A DNA stretch of 64,000 nt. Source: Rutpela maculata. Its lineage: Eukaryota; Arthropoda; Insecta; Coleoptera; Cerambycidae. Under the pieces are notes generated by a model. It saw only the letters and a program-made list of their open reading frames with translations. It searched no databases and had not been told where the DNA came from. The DNA lies in the NCBI GenBank assembly GCA_936432065.2, contig OW386285.2, positions 34,341,920-34,405,919 on the forward strand, read 5' to 3'. Below are positions 19,795 to 31,800 of the stretch, in pieces. How positions within the stretch are numbered: the stretch's first letter is position 1; each line of letters starts with the position of its first letter. A program made the position numbers and the translations under genes.

Positions 19795-21161
19795 AATTTT
19801 TATTAGAATCAGAGATTTACATCTTTGTCTTTTTGAATCATATCTAAAATACAAAACTCAATCTGTCGGTCTAAATAATAGTACCTCTACATTTTTTAAA
19901 ATTAAGCATGGTGTACCCCAAGGCTCCCTATTGGGGTCATTTTTATTTCTCATTTGCGTGAAAGATTTATATAATTAATTGACAATAAAACATATGCTTC
20001 ATTTGCAGATGATAAAACATTAATCTGTCAAATAGAGATATTAATAATCTGTCTCATGAATCTTCTCCTACAGTAAGTAAGGCAGAAAATTGATTTAGAT
20101 TTAATAAATTGGAATTGAACTCTGTTCAGTTATAGATCTTCTTCTTTTCTAACCTAACTTGAAGTTGGTCTCGCCACATCGATGGCTTACGTAATATATT
20201 ATCCAGTACCACTTTCGTATAAACAGATAGTTGAAAATCAAATTTAATTTTGACATTTTAAAAAACACCTATTTCTCATTATTCCATTCCCATTTAAATT
20301 ATCGTGTCATTTTGAGGGGGGGGGGGGGGGTCAAATGCTATAAAAAGTAGACAGCAGAAGATTGCGGTAAGAGTTTTAATAAACACCAATTACAGGATCA
20401 TTGTCGCCTTTTCTTTCCTTAAATTTAATATGATAACTTTACCTTCTTTACAGTGGCGGCTGGTGAAATTTCAATATTTTTTTCTCGTCTTTAGCGCATG
20501 GACATACGAAATATGGGAAATAACATCTAGAGAAGCACTTCTCCAACGAATTGAAATGTTGTAATTTGTTAAATTGTAAATTACAAAATTACAGTTCGTT
20601 GTATTTCAGTTAATACTGAAAATATTTTAATAAACTCCAAAACCTATTGTTGTATTTTTATGAAAAGTCAAATGTATATGACAAAAAAAAATTAATTAAA
20701 CAGGAGTCCCTAGGGCCAGGGAGGGCAACCGAATTTTAAAAAAAATTTTCGCAAACTGCTTTTTCAAAGAGAAGTGCTTCTCTACATGCTTCCCATAATT
20801 CGTATGGGTCCCAAGTGCCAAAGACGAGAAAAAAAATATTGAAATTTCACCAGCCGCCACTGCTTCTTTATATATTTACTCTGTAGTATTTAGAATTTAT
20901 AAACATATGAATAATTACCCTAACCAGTCTAAAATTCATGAATATAATACCAGATCTGCCAACCTACTTAGAGTTCCTCGTTCTAGACTTTGTAAATCTT
21001 TTAATAACTCATTAAACTTAAATTTACGAAATAGGATAACTGAGAACATGAAATATTTGAATATATTTTGTTTTAAAAAAGAAGTTATAAAGTTTCTTAA
21101 AAGGCATTGTTCTTACTATCTAGAAGACTATCAAAATACTACTTTTTTGCCATCTTGAAAC
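19795..21161 (+). pseudogene. Decayed CR1/Jockey-type LINE (copy L3), split by a hAT MITE
   Basis: Scraps of ORF2 in order: KHGVPQGSLLGSFLFLIC (about 19905-19960), YASFADDKTLICQ (about 19990-20030, with K in place of the usual T after the catalytic DD), then SRQQKIAVRVLINTNYR (about 20345-20395) and NMITLPSL, then across the inserted element LYIYSVVFRIYKHMNNYPN, HEYNTRSANLLRVPRSRL and FKKEVIKFLKRHCSYYLED to the stop at 21156-21158. Joining LPSL to YIYSV across 20451-20862 and one copy of CTTCTTTA restores the frame. Upstream endonuclease and ORF1 are missing, and several stops and shifts exist. Confidence 0.8.
20451..20862. mobile_element. 412-bp hAT-type MITE with perfect 8-bp target duplication
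   Basis: Ends CAGTGGCGGCTGGTGAAATT and its mirror AATTTCACCAGCCGCCACTG; imperfect arms continue for about 100 bp (AGAGAAGCACTTCTC-type phrase in both). CTTCTTTA occurs at 20443-20450 and again at 20863-20870. The LINE protein frame confirms that one copy of this octamer was the empty site. No transposase. Confidence 0.95.
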
Positions 21162-21738
21162 GTGTCCAGCAGGCTGCCATGTTGTCGGAATCAAATCGAA
21201 TTAAATTTTTATTGTTACTATAGGTTGTACTGCTACTCCGAATATTCAGCGAATAATTCAGATGGCAACTTGAAAGTTGAGCAAAATTTGATGTGACAGA
21301 AATATCACGAAACGCACAGATCAGACGTGCTAGCGACCAAGTTTTCTCCATCTTTCTTTACGTCTCTGAGACATGGACCGTTAAATAAGCAGACATACGA
21401 CGTATTGACGCTTTCGAAATATGGTTCTGAAGACGTTCCCTATCTAAAACCATTACTTTACATTACTTCATTCTTATAGTGAATGGAATATAACATACAT
21501 AATTATTTATGTACTTGATTAAAAATTCACTCCAATATATTCTGAATTATTTCGTGTATACAATTTTCTTTAATATTAATAACTATACCAGCCACAGCTC
21601 AATGTACGCCTCCAATTTTTTGGTTGTTTTTTAATTTAAAAATTTAATTTTTGGTACGCATAAATTAGACAAAAGTGGGCTACTTCCGTTTCAGTCGGAA
21701 GGGACACCAACTTCTTTCTCTTAAATAGAATGACTATA
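21162..21738. other. Unassigned
   Basis: The 70-codon frame on the minus strand (21351-21139) has no recognisable motif. Nothing else stands out. Confidence 0.35.
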
Positions 21739-22109
21739 TTACTTCCACATCCAGTGAAAGTATAGTAATGCAAAAAAAAAATTGAAAATTTTTATTTTCA
21801 CATAGGCTCAGAATGTCGAGATTTTAAGTTTGAGCAAAAAAATTTCTACCTGGCTGTAACTTTTTTGTGCGCACGTTTACTTCGGAACCGTTTAAGATAT
21901 TGACTTAAAATTTGGTACACGTATCTATTTTAACGAGATCTGGAACTAGATTATATTTTCATCTGATTTAGTTGAAGGGTTGGGGGATAAATTGGGGTAA
22001 ATAGGTAAATCAAGCAATAAGAGTCCGTAAAATTGGTATTTAGTATATATAAAAGAAGTTAAGGTCTCAAAAAACGTTTTGGCATAAGCCACCCCCATTA
22101 CTACCCCCA
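21739..22109 (-). mobile_element. R1 family copy C, 5-prime truncated
   Basis: Plus strand begins TTACTTCCACATCCAGTG and runs through TTAAGATATTGACTTAAAAT to the CCACCCCCATTACTACCCCC phrase; the outer G-rich half and the CCGCTGCCC end are missing. The GACA tract is lost (CCTGGCTG instead). Confidence 0.8.
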
Positions 22110-22724
22110 AAGTTACTATATAGGCTAGAAAATTAATTAAATTATTAGTAAGGTTGTAGACTTTTCTGTAAAGAACTGTGACGTATACTTTCCGGTGAAG
22201 CCGGAAAGCGGTCAGTAACAGTAACTTCCAGTGGGTCAATTGGGATGTATCAAACTTCCACAGACACACAGTAAAACGCATAATTCGGTAAACAATATTT
22301 ATTTATTTCCTATACTCTACAATGCTATGTACACTTAAACTACCAACAGGTTTATATGTAAGGAACCAAAATACAAGGACCTAGGCTATGATACTATGAC
22401 GGTTACGTGAGGTATTATGATGAAATTACGGTGTTACGGTGAAATTACGATGTTACGGTGATGTTACTAGGACAAACGTTAGCAAAGCAGCGGTATGGCA
22501 GCAGTAGCGGCACTACACTAATGACATACGGTGACCGGGGCGAAACGAATGGCGGTGACAGGGACAGAGTAAGCGGTAGAATCGGTCTTGTTACGGACAG
22601 TAGTTAGATACCAGGAAGGAGTAAGCAAAAAGATGATATACAGTGCAATGGTAATAAAAGGATACTCTAAGCGTCAGATTTGGCTAATACACAGTAAAAT
22701 TAATTAGGGTGAGACAGTGGATAA
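22110..22724. other. Unassigned, GC-richer than surroundings
   Basis: Contains a small hairpin CTTTCCGG/CCGGAAAG at 22188-22208 and TTAC-ACGGT repeated phrases near 22400-22460. No coding support. Confidence 0.35.
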
Positions 22725-23200
22725 AGAAAATGCAAGTGAATACCCGAGTAACAACTTTTATGGTGGATGCGCTGGTTTCTCCGGACAGCGCAGATGAATC
22801 CGGAGCTCCCAACGATGCCTTTTCACATCCACGATATATCCAGGCAGGCAGATGAACCTAGGTACCTCGAGGACACGAGAGTAGGCAAAATGCAAGTAAA
22901 TATCTGATTGATAACTATTATATTGAATACGCTAGTTTCCCCGGATAATGCAGATGAATCCGGGGCTCCCAACGTCGCCTTTTCACATCCACGATATACT
23001 CAAGTAGGCAGATGAACCTAGGTACCTCGAGGACACGAAAGTATGCAAAATGCAAGTAAATACCCGAGTGATAACTATATGGTGTATACGCTGGGTCCTC
23101 CGGACAGTGCAGATGAATCCGGAGACCCCAGTGATATCAAGTCTACTTCCACGACATATCCAGACAGTGCAGATGCAGATGAATCTAGATACCTCGAAGA
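22725..23200 (+). repeat. 160-bp tandem repeat, three units
   Basis: TGCAAGTGAATACCCGAG (22731), TGCAAGTAAATATCTGAT (22891) and TGCAAGTAAATACCCGAG (23051) begin units at an exact 160-bp spacing. Each unit also contains a CCGGA-GCAGATGAATCCGG block and a CCTAGGTACCTCGAGGACAC block; the third unit diverges toward its end. Markedly GC-richer than neighbours. Confidence 0.9.
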
Positions 23201-24357
23201 CGCGCAAGATGTATACATACAACAAAACAAGCGAGAATAAGTGAATGATACGTTATATACAGATACCTAACATTAGCCAAATCAATACCTCCGTTAAAAT
23301 GGTTATTCTTACTCACTCTCTCCTGGTTGTGCTGGTCTGGGCGGTCTTGCTGCTGGATTTAACTTAGGCAGAGCTCGTCCGGTGCGGTTGGTCGGTCGAT
23401 GAAAACTGGCTTACCGTCTCGCGTTAAACTGCTAGCTTTCCTCTCTAAACGTAAGAGTGGAGTAGGGATATGTGCGAGCGCGGTGCGTATGAGCAGGTAG
23501 AACGGTCTGGTTATAATTTTGTATAAGTTGTTGAAAGACTAAATATTTTTACCTATTTTGATGGGATGTTGGGGCTGCCACACATCCAGTCTGCTTGCCG
23601 AGTCCCGTGGAACTGACTTGCCTTCGCGGTGGCCGCGGATAGTATCTGTCGATGCTTGCGCGCGCCTCTTACTACCTGGAGGTGCACAGCAGCACTTACG
23701 ATGTGAAAATCGCAGTTTGTGATTTTTAAAACATGAATATGAATAGTCAACGCGCAACGGTGCCTTAAATGGGTACACAATTTAGAAGTATCAAAGCTTG
23801 GAGTTTCACAAGTAATATAAAAATATAATTTGATGGGTAAAATTCGGCCTAGAAAATTGCTTCGTTATAGAACAAAATAATTATTTGAATTACTGATCGT
23901 AAAGGTACGAGCATTTTTAGGATTTTCTCAAACTAATTTAATTTTCATTTTCATTTCCGTGGTGGTCCTCGGTTACCCCGTAAGCCACTGACCTACCGGG
24001 CATTTGTCCGCCTATCTTTTCCGGTCCTGTTTAAATTATATGCATCGTAAAATTTTAACATTTATCACGACTATTAACTTAAACTTCGCTTATGTTTTAA
24101 TTAGCATTTTTTAATTGAATAACGTGTCACTCCAGTCTACATTAACAGTACTTCGAGTAGAAGTTCCCCTAGGAATAGGTAGGCGAAAATAGTTTTATGC
24201 ATGCGGATATGCCATGTTCTTTGTGGCAATTGGCGTCTGCTATCAGTATTATCCACCCATTGAAAATAACAACGTAGACCGTAACAGCTATATCATTATA
24301 TTTTTCATTACAATTTTCTTAGTCTTGTCAATTAATGGTTTCTAGAGGGAAATGCCG
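23201..24357. other. Unassigned
   Basis: The part up to about 23720 is GC-rich (CTCTCTCCTGGTTGTGCTGG, CGGTGGCCGCGG) and might be regulatory or LTR-like, but no defining feature is visible. No reading frame is convincing. Confidence 0.3.
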
Positions 24358-24515
24358 AGATCACAATTTTTGACTTAAGTGCTATGTTTGAACTATTTAG
24401 AAAGTAAACATACCAGAAGTCCCCGAACATACGAAGTGCGGAGGTGCAGGGTGGCACGAAGAAGGTTCCGGTTCTTGTTTTTTCGCTTATATCTCGAAAA
24501 CGGTTAGCCCTAATA

Positions 24516-25089
24516 GGCCAGTCGTCAGATAAATTAACATCGTTTTAAATCGTACAAAAGATTTTACTGTTGAAACCAGTTCATTATATGCCTCTTTTAA
24601 CCATACTAATTTTTCCCCTTCGCTCGCCCCCCGGAATACCCCCAATTTTGAGGGAATATCGCTTAAAAATCATTTTTTTGCCAATATCTCGGTTCTGAAC
24701 GGTCTTACCAAAAAAAAGATGGTTATCAAATTTAAAGATAAGTAAATTTTCTATCGAAATAAATGCTTGATTCCCCCCGTCTATAACTCCAAGAATATTA
24801 ATACTACGTAAAAATTTGTCTGAACCATTTCGAAAGAGAATTTAATTATCTTTAAATTTGATAACCATCTTTTTTTTGGTATGACTCTTCAGAACAGAGA
24901 TACTGACAAAAAAAAAGATTTTTAAGCGATATTCCCTCAAAATTGGAGGTGTTCCGGGAGCCGGGAGAGGGGGAAAAATTGTATGTCTAAAAGAGGCATA
25001 TAATGAACTGGTTCCAACAGTAAAATCTTTTGTACGATTTAAAACGGTATTTACGCATCCTGAACTCCCTGACGATTGGCCTATAATCA
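24516..25089. mobile_element. Foldback nested in the left arm
   Basis: AGGCCAGTCGTCAG / CTGACGATTGGCCT at the edges, then CGTTTTAAATCGTACAAAAG / CTTTTGTACGATTTAAAACG, GTTCATTATATGCCTCTTTT and its mirror, and AAAGATGGTTATCAAATTTA and its mirror. The centre is near 24790. TAAT flanks both sides. Confidence 0.8.
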
Positions 25090-25850
25090 TAAAGTGGCTA
25101 TATGCAAAATTATAACTGCCTAACTTTTCTACAATAATGTTTCTAGTAAGTTTTTTCGTATCTGTTATCGTTCACTGATGAATTGTATATTTTTTGACTT
25201 TATTCTAACTGTAGTTATAAATTAATTATAAATTGAAAAAAAAATTTAATAATCGTCGTAGAAAAAAAAATTGTACAGATATCCTTTTCACAGCAGACTG
25301 AACTGAAATATGGGATAAAAAATATCTTTGTGACCGTAAGTGTGTGTGTGCGTGTAGGTGTATGTGTGTATGTATACCGTTTCTTGTAAACACGATAACT
25401 TATGTTAGACTTAAAATATTTAATTACAATTTGGAACATATATAAAGCAGCATTGTACAATAATTCCTATTGAAATTGGGCCATATTTGTAGTACATGGT
25501 GATAACCAAAGGCCTACAAACTTACGTAAAATAGGTTTTATTTTAATTTAAGAGCAAAATGTTATCAGGTTTTTGATTAAGCATACAAAAATATGAAGAT
25601 GTATAAGATTTATAAACCGCAATATACCTGGTGTATGTATATATCAATGTTATCCTAAAATTTGGAACGTGGTATTTTTAATAAAATTATGATGAGTGAG
25701 AGTTTGTAGGCCTCTGGTTATCACCATGTATTACAGATACGGCCCAATTTCAATAGCAATTATTGTACTATGCTGTTCTACATATGTTCCAAATTGGAAT
25801 TAAATATTTTGAGTCTTGTTTACAAGAAACTATATACACGCACGCGCGCG

Positions 25851-25995
<145 letters not shown>

Positions 25996-26343
25996 ACAGA
26001 CGCAAGGACATTTTGTATTCGATATTTGAGTTCAGTCTACTGTGAAACGGATATCTGTATATAATTTTTTTTTTTACGATTATTATTAATTTTTTTTCAA
26101 TTTATAATAAATTTATAATAAAGTTAGAATACAGTCAAAAGATATACAATTCATTACTGAACCATAACAGATACGAAAAAAATTAATAGAAACATTATTG
26201 TAGAAAATTTAGTCAGGTTTTTTGCATATAGCCACTTTTTCATTAGGGCTAACCGTTTTCGAGATATGAGTGAAAAACCAAATACCAGGACCTTCTTTGT
26301 GCCCCCTGCACCTCCTATGTTCGGGGATTTTTGGTATGTTTAC

Positions 26344-26954
26344 TAGGGTGGGCTGAAAATCACGAAAATTTGAATTTACAGATGGTCCACTTACTAACTT
26401 ATTACTATGTATCTAAAACTAATTCGGGTAGATTTTTAGCCAAATCGGTGAATATCTAGCTGGTCCTCCAGGGCCTTGAAAATGAAAGAAAGGGTCAATT
26501 TTTCGATTTTTAACATTTTTTAAATTGACATTTGAAATATTTTTTTGACTCTTTATTAATGCCTAAATGCGTGTGGCAAAAGTTTTTCGAATAAAATATT
26601 TTTCAGTTCCAGGGAAATTAGAAAATTTATACAGAAAACCTTATTTTCGTCGAATTCTACGTTTTAGTGACAAATTTCTAATTTCCCTGGAACTGAAAAA
26701 TATTTTATTCGAAAAACTTTTGCTGCACGCATTTAGGCATTAATAAAGAGTCAAAAAAAATTTCAAATGTCAATTTAAAAAATGTTAAAAATCGAAAAAT
26801 TGGCCCTTTCTTTCATTTTCAAGACCCTGGGGGGGCAGTTAGATATTCACCGATTTGGCTAAAAATCTACCCGAATTAGTTTTAGATACATAGTAATAAG
26901 TTAATAAGTGGGCCATCTGTAAATTCAAATTTTCGTGTTTTTCAGCCCACCCTA
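26344..26954. mobile_element. 611-bp nearly perfect palindromic hAT-type element
   Basis: Ends TAGGGTGGGCTGAAAA and TTTTTCAGCCCACCCTA. ATGTTTAC occurs at 26336-26343 and 26955-26962, an 8-bp target duplication. Arms of about 290 bp mirror each other almost base for base (AACTAATTCGGGTAGATTTT, CATTTAGGCATTAATAAAGA and so on) around about 26640. No coding. Confidence 0.9.
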
Positions 26955-27008
26955 ATGTTTACCTCCTAATAAGTCCAAACACGGTCCTCAAATGAAACAT
27001 TGTGATCT

Positions 27009-27400
27009 TTATACTTCCCACTAGACCCCCTTATTGAACGTTCATTGACAGGGCTATTTATAACTGATTATGGTGTGGTTACTGAAAAATCACTGAAAAA
27101 GCTAGATTTTCAGGGGCAAACTCTAAAAGTTGGTTTATGATATTGCAATTCTGATATCTGTAATACGTTCCGACATTTTCTTGTTCCTTGACTTGGCATT
27201 TTGCAATTATCTGGTAAAAAATCAAGTGGTATTGTTGAGGTTCCTGTCAAATTCGTAAACTAATATATACATGAATTTGCACCATGTTTTACCTAGATCA
27301 TTAACAAGTCAATTTTGACAGGTAAATACCTAAATAGGCTAAAAGTAGCACTAATTATACCTGGTGTATTTTTAAACAGGCAAATTAAGACAAAATTAAC
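27009..27400. other. Unassigned
   Basis: No coding or repeat support before the LINE fragment begins. Confidence 0.35.
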
Positions 27401-28479
27401 AATTAAAGACCCATTTCACTATTAAGTGTTTTTTCCGAGATTTTTTCTGAGATAATTGAAAAAGTAATCGCAAATAGAATTGTTTCATTTCTAAATGAAA
27501 AGGATCTATTAACATTGATTCAACATGGCATTAGAATTAAATTTTCTACAGAAGCTGCTACAAATGAGTTAATTCAAAATATATATGAAGAACTAAATGC
27601 GAAAAATTATGTAACTGGAGTTTTCTTTGACCTCTCAAATGCTTTTAAAACTTTAGGTTTTTCTATTATTTCACACAAATTAAGTATGCTAGGTCTTAGA
27701 AACAATCTAAATAAGTGGACCGTATCATACCTCGCTGATAGGAGAATCAGAGTCAAAATATAAAATTCTCTTTCATATGAACATGAGCTAAACATTGGAA
27801 CACCACAGTACCCCAGGGTAGTGTGCTGGGTCCTCCGATATTCCTGCTATATGTAAATGAGTTATCACGATCAATAAACTCTGTGAATGTTTACATGTAT
27901 GCTGATGAGACATCATTTATAGTTACGCCAAAAATTGCTGAACAACCATAAAAAAATATGAACAGCCCTATACATTTAGTCATGATTAGTGGTTTAGAAA
28001 TAGACTTAAAATAAATTACATTACAGTTTGCATTCATTTTATTACAGAACAATAAAAAACGGAATACAATTTTAATATAAATTTATAGTTATTCTGTATC
28101 GCTTCAACCAGAAATCAAATTTCTAGGAATTAATTGACGCGAATCTCAGCTTTGCAAATCAGGTGAAACATTTGTAAAAAAATTGGGAAAATTCTGGGTC
28201 AAAAATCACCCCCAAAATGTCTATTATGTCCTAGTATACTCTCAAATTTCCTATAACATAATTTCAGATGGAAACCATACAGACATGGCAAAGTATTTAT
28301 AATACAAAAAAAATCATAAGATCAATATTTAATTTAAGTTAGATATTATATAAAAATACTTTTAAAAGAGAGAAAATCTTGACAGTAGTATGTATTTCCA
28401 TAGGTTATTAATTTACATATACATACATGAAAATAAACTAAAAACTTACGTTCACCATTATCAAACTCGCAACAAAAAC

Positions 28480-28560
<81 letters not shown>

Positions 28561-28728
28561 AGTAGATATAACCTTTCTTTATATAAGAAGTCCCCATTAT
28601 GTGCTGGGAGTTATTTATTTAGGAAATTGCCCCCTGATATAAAAAATTGCATACCAATAAAAGAGTTCAAACAAAAACTAAGAACGATTCTAGTCGAAAA
28701 TTATTTGTATTCTTATTCTATGTAAATG
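27400..28728 (+). pseudogene. Decayed CR1/Jockey-type LINE (copy L4)
   Basis: ORF2 scraps in order: PISLLSVFSEIFSEIIEKVI and FLNEKDLLTLIQHGI (about 27410-27535), then the frame at 27515-27763 with STEAATNELIQNIYEELNAK, FFDLSNAFKTL and KLSMLGLRNNLNKW, then PQGSVLGPPIFLLYVNEL (about 27810-27865) and YMYADETSFIV (about 27895-27925, E in place of the second D of the catalytic pair), then after a decayed stretch LKTYVHHYQTRNKNE, a long (IY)n run, and LFRKLPPDIKN with FKQKLRTILVENYLYSYSM to the stop at 28723-28725. 5-prime truncated and multiply broken. Confidence 0.8.
28483..28558. repeat. (AT)n microsatellite inside LINE L4
   Basis: 76 bp, about 38 units, in the LINE C-terminal domain right after the HYQTRNKNE motif; encodes Ile-Tyr repeats in frame. 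Confidence 0.95.
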
Positions 28729-29529
28729 TAACTGTAAATTAAGTAATTGCTTATTTTTATATATTTTTACATAAAATGTGTGCCTGCTGTAATGTTTTTG
28801 TAATGTATTTATTTATAATTTTAACATATTAATTTAATTAAAGTTATTTAGTGCATATGTGTTAAAGTTCAGTATACATGAATTAATTTCGAATTTTGGG
28901 AAAATTATTCTTGACGTTCCTGAACAATTATATTTCGACCGAACTATTTGCCGTTTAAGGACAGTATCCCTAGGGATTAATCTCGCGAAGTATATTAATG
29001 TTAATTGCACATATTTAACTATAGTCCCTAAACTTATGTAGTAATAAATCGAGATTGTTCAATTACAGTAGTTTTTGTATAAATTGGGACATTACTAATT
29101 ACTATATACATGTTGCAAACTAACCAAATTTAACTAATTTATGTGTTGAAACAGTTTATTTAGCACAGCCAATTTGTTTGACTTAAACTAACAGTGTGTA
29201 CTCATTATTCAAAGGAGCATTTATGTGGAGTTAAACAAATAGGTAGAGTGACACAGAAATGTTATCACATGAAGTTTTCTGAAAAGAGACATTTGCCAAC
29301 AATGAGAACTGAGGTTAGAACTTCTAAGACCAACAAATCCAGAAACAAATCACCCACTTAGCTGTGAGTTATTTCAATAAATTGTTACATTCTCTTCTCG
29401 TGTGCCTATCTTTAATTAACTTTCTCGAATTACCAGCGCATTTCGTGTAATCTTTCCGCCGAATTTTTGTATTTGTATGCTAAGCCGGTGAACCATATTG
29501 ACTGTATTTAATAAATAAGTAACCTTGTG
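28729..29529. other. AT-rich flank, possible LINE untranslated end
   Basis: No coding support; the LINE 3-prime end lies somewhere before about 28860. Confidence 0.35.
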
Positions 29530-29537
29530 AGTCATTC

Positions 29538-29667
29538 TGAGGGCCGGTTTATCAGTGCGCGGTTTTGCACTTTATCCTACAGCTCAATTAACTAGAAGTT
29601 TAGAATGTGCTTCTATTAAACATTTCAATATTTCAACTTCAATCGCGCACTGATAAACCGGCCCTTC
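29538..29667. mobile_element. 130-bp hAT-like MITE
   Basis: GGGCCGGTTTATCAGTGCGC near the left end is mirrored by GCGCACTGATAAACCGGCCC. AGTCATTC occurs at 29530-29537 and 29668-29675, an 8-bp target duplication. A related GGACCGGTTTATCAATG phrase lies at about 47932. Confidence 0.8.
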
Positions 29668-29675
29668 AGTCATTC

Positions 29676-30873
29676 AAATGACTATGGGCGTAAATACACC
29701 ACCAGACACAAATAATGTTATAGGGGTAATTAGAGAGTGATTAGTTATTAAGAACTGAAGTAGAAGTATCTGTTACTTGTGATATTCGTTATAACAAACA
29801 AGGAACACAAAATTTCTTCAATATTTTTCTATTTGCATCTACAGTTTTGTAGTTGCTGAACTACATCCCTAATAGTCAATTTACTAAAGAAGAAAGGGTC
29901 TAACTTCGTTGACTCAAAACCGATTTTGATCATTTCTCTTTAATTTCGGACAAAGTTTATAGAAAAGTTCCCCATAGGTGAGAAGGTGTGCTTTATACTT
30001 GTTCAATTTTTATTAACAAATAAGTGTTTGTTTAATACACTCTTAATTAAAAAATGTATAACTCTTTTATTTATCTAAACAATTGGCTCATTTAACAATT
30101 TTTTATTATTACATATTCTGAAAGAGCTTGGTGAGTATAGTAAGTATGCCAAAAATTAGAATTTAATGACGCCGCCTTCATGTATAAAAAAATTATTAAA
30201 GTCGGTGCGCTTAAAAACGTTCGGGATAACCATGTAGTCGAGTTGTGACGTCAGATGGCTGAACCGCCCAGTGAACACGGCTGTGAATGCAAGTTAGTAG
30301 AATAAAATCTGGAAGTGAAGTCGCTTAGTTTTCGAGAAATCAAGAACCGACGTAGAACCAAATCAGATTTAGTGGGATTCTTTAGTAAGATAATCGTGTA
30401 CACGTACAATCATTTTTTACGACATTTTATGGTGGTCGAGAATTTTTTTATTTCGGAAAAACTCAAAAAAATAGATTTTTAATGAAATATGTTTTTTAAC
30501 GTCTCCACCGCTAGATCTCTGAAAATATTTGTGCTATCAAGCTATTTTTTTTTTTTTAGATTAAAGTAGACACACTAGCGTTTCGAACAATGTCCCACGT
30601 GAACCCGATTTATTTTTTTTAAGTTGGAAAAATAATAGGAAACTCAAACTTGTTATTTTCAGTAGCGTAATTTTAGACAATCGAGAAAAAAAATTATTTA
30701 TGAAAATTTGTATATACATGCTGCGTACAAATTGAAGCCAATAGTTGAAAAAAGTTTTTAGGATAAACATTTTTCATGTTCCGTTCATAGTATTGAGTCA
30801 GCGATTTTTTTTAACGAGCCATATTCATGCGCGCTCGGCTCTAGCAAGCCTGCCGACTGCAACGATCTGACGG
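29676..30873. other. AT-rich, nothing supported
   Basis: No family resemblance in any frame. T-rich and A-rich runs are common. Confidence 0.35.
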
Positions 30874-31245
30874 CCCCGGTCGCATAAACGTATGTTACAG
30901 ACTGAAATAGGCGTTCGGGCCACTGAAGTATAACTAGTATGTTATCGACGTACCTATCCTTAACATAAAATTTTTGCGCAAAATTTATTTATTTTTTTTT
31001 TTTTTTTTTCGAGAAAGGCAAGGAATATTTTTGGCGTTTTGCAATATATTAAGAAATGATCCTTGGCCTCCTAGAAATGCCCAAACAATAACTATCGCCA
31101 AACGACCTTGACCTAATAAAAATTGACAAAGCAAACATTTTATGTTACCGATGTAAAGTAAGGATACGTCGGTAACATACAAGTCATACTTCGTTGGCCC
31201 GAACGCCTATTTCAGTCTGTAACATACGATTATGCGTCCCGGTCG
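30874..31245. mobile_element. About 370-bp inverted-repeat element (MITE)
   Basis: CCCCGGTCGCATAA and GTATGTTACAGACTGAAATA then GGCGTTCGGGCCA at the left are mirrored by TGGCCCGAACGCC, TATTTCAGTCTGTAACATAC and TTATGCGTCCCGGTCGGGG at the right. The inner stretch includes an 18-T run (about 30992-31009). Target duplication not resolved. Confidence 0.75.
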
Positions 31246-31604
31246 GGGTGTATGTAGTAGTTTAACTTATATCAATAGATACAAAACCAGTAGTGATCAA
31301 AAGCATCTAGGGGATCAATATTATTGTACAATATTTCATATATTGTACAGTAGTATTAATCATATATTGTTAATATTAAGAAATTGTACAATAAATATAA
31401 AATAGTCTCCTTTTAATAATAAAAAGACAGGTAGGTGGATATAAATATCTAATCTATAAATATCAATTAGTGTTACTAACTACCCACCTAATTAGTAACT
31501 TTATTAGACATTTCTAAATGAATGAAAGTGAAAACGTACGCATAAAATGAGTTTTATTGTTGAAATAAATTTTCTATTTGGATAGATAAATATGTAGTAT
31601 GTAG
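31246..31604. other. AT-rich, nothing supported
   Basis: Repeated 'attgtacaata' phrases at 31320-31395; no coding. Confidence 0.35.
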
Positions 31605-31800
31605 TTTATGTAGGCCCTACATTAATAGCAATTCGTTCATATCTGCCTCGAAATCTTTAATAATGTTGTTACAGGAACGACATTTGCACTCATTGCAGCA
31701 TTTTAGACCTTCCTTAAAACAAGCACATTTTCAATTGTCACAATTTTTATACGAACGATGAATACTTAATGATTTTCGACAACCGCCACTTCTACGCGAC
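31605..31800 (-). pseudogene. CXC-type cysteine-rich fragment
   Basis: Minus strand: RRSGGCRKSLSIHRSYKNCD, an in-frame TGA, then KCACFKEGLKCCNECKCRSC followed by NNIIKDFEADMNELLLM and a stop at about 31616. The pattern C-x-C-F-x2-G-x2-C-C-x3-C-x-C-x2-C-x-N is typical of CXC/CRC zinc-binding domains (tesmin/LIN54 type). It is not the same family as the 13.3-kb fragment: the spacing differs. It looks like one decayed exon or element-encoded tail. Confidence 0.45.

Noticed and set aside
22110..23720. Host promoter or CpG-type region
   Set aside because: Higher GC content alone is not enough; no adjoining gene or transcription signal is visible.
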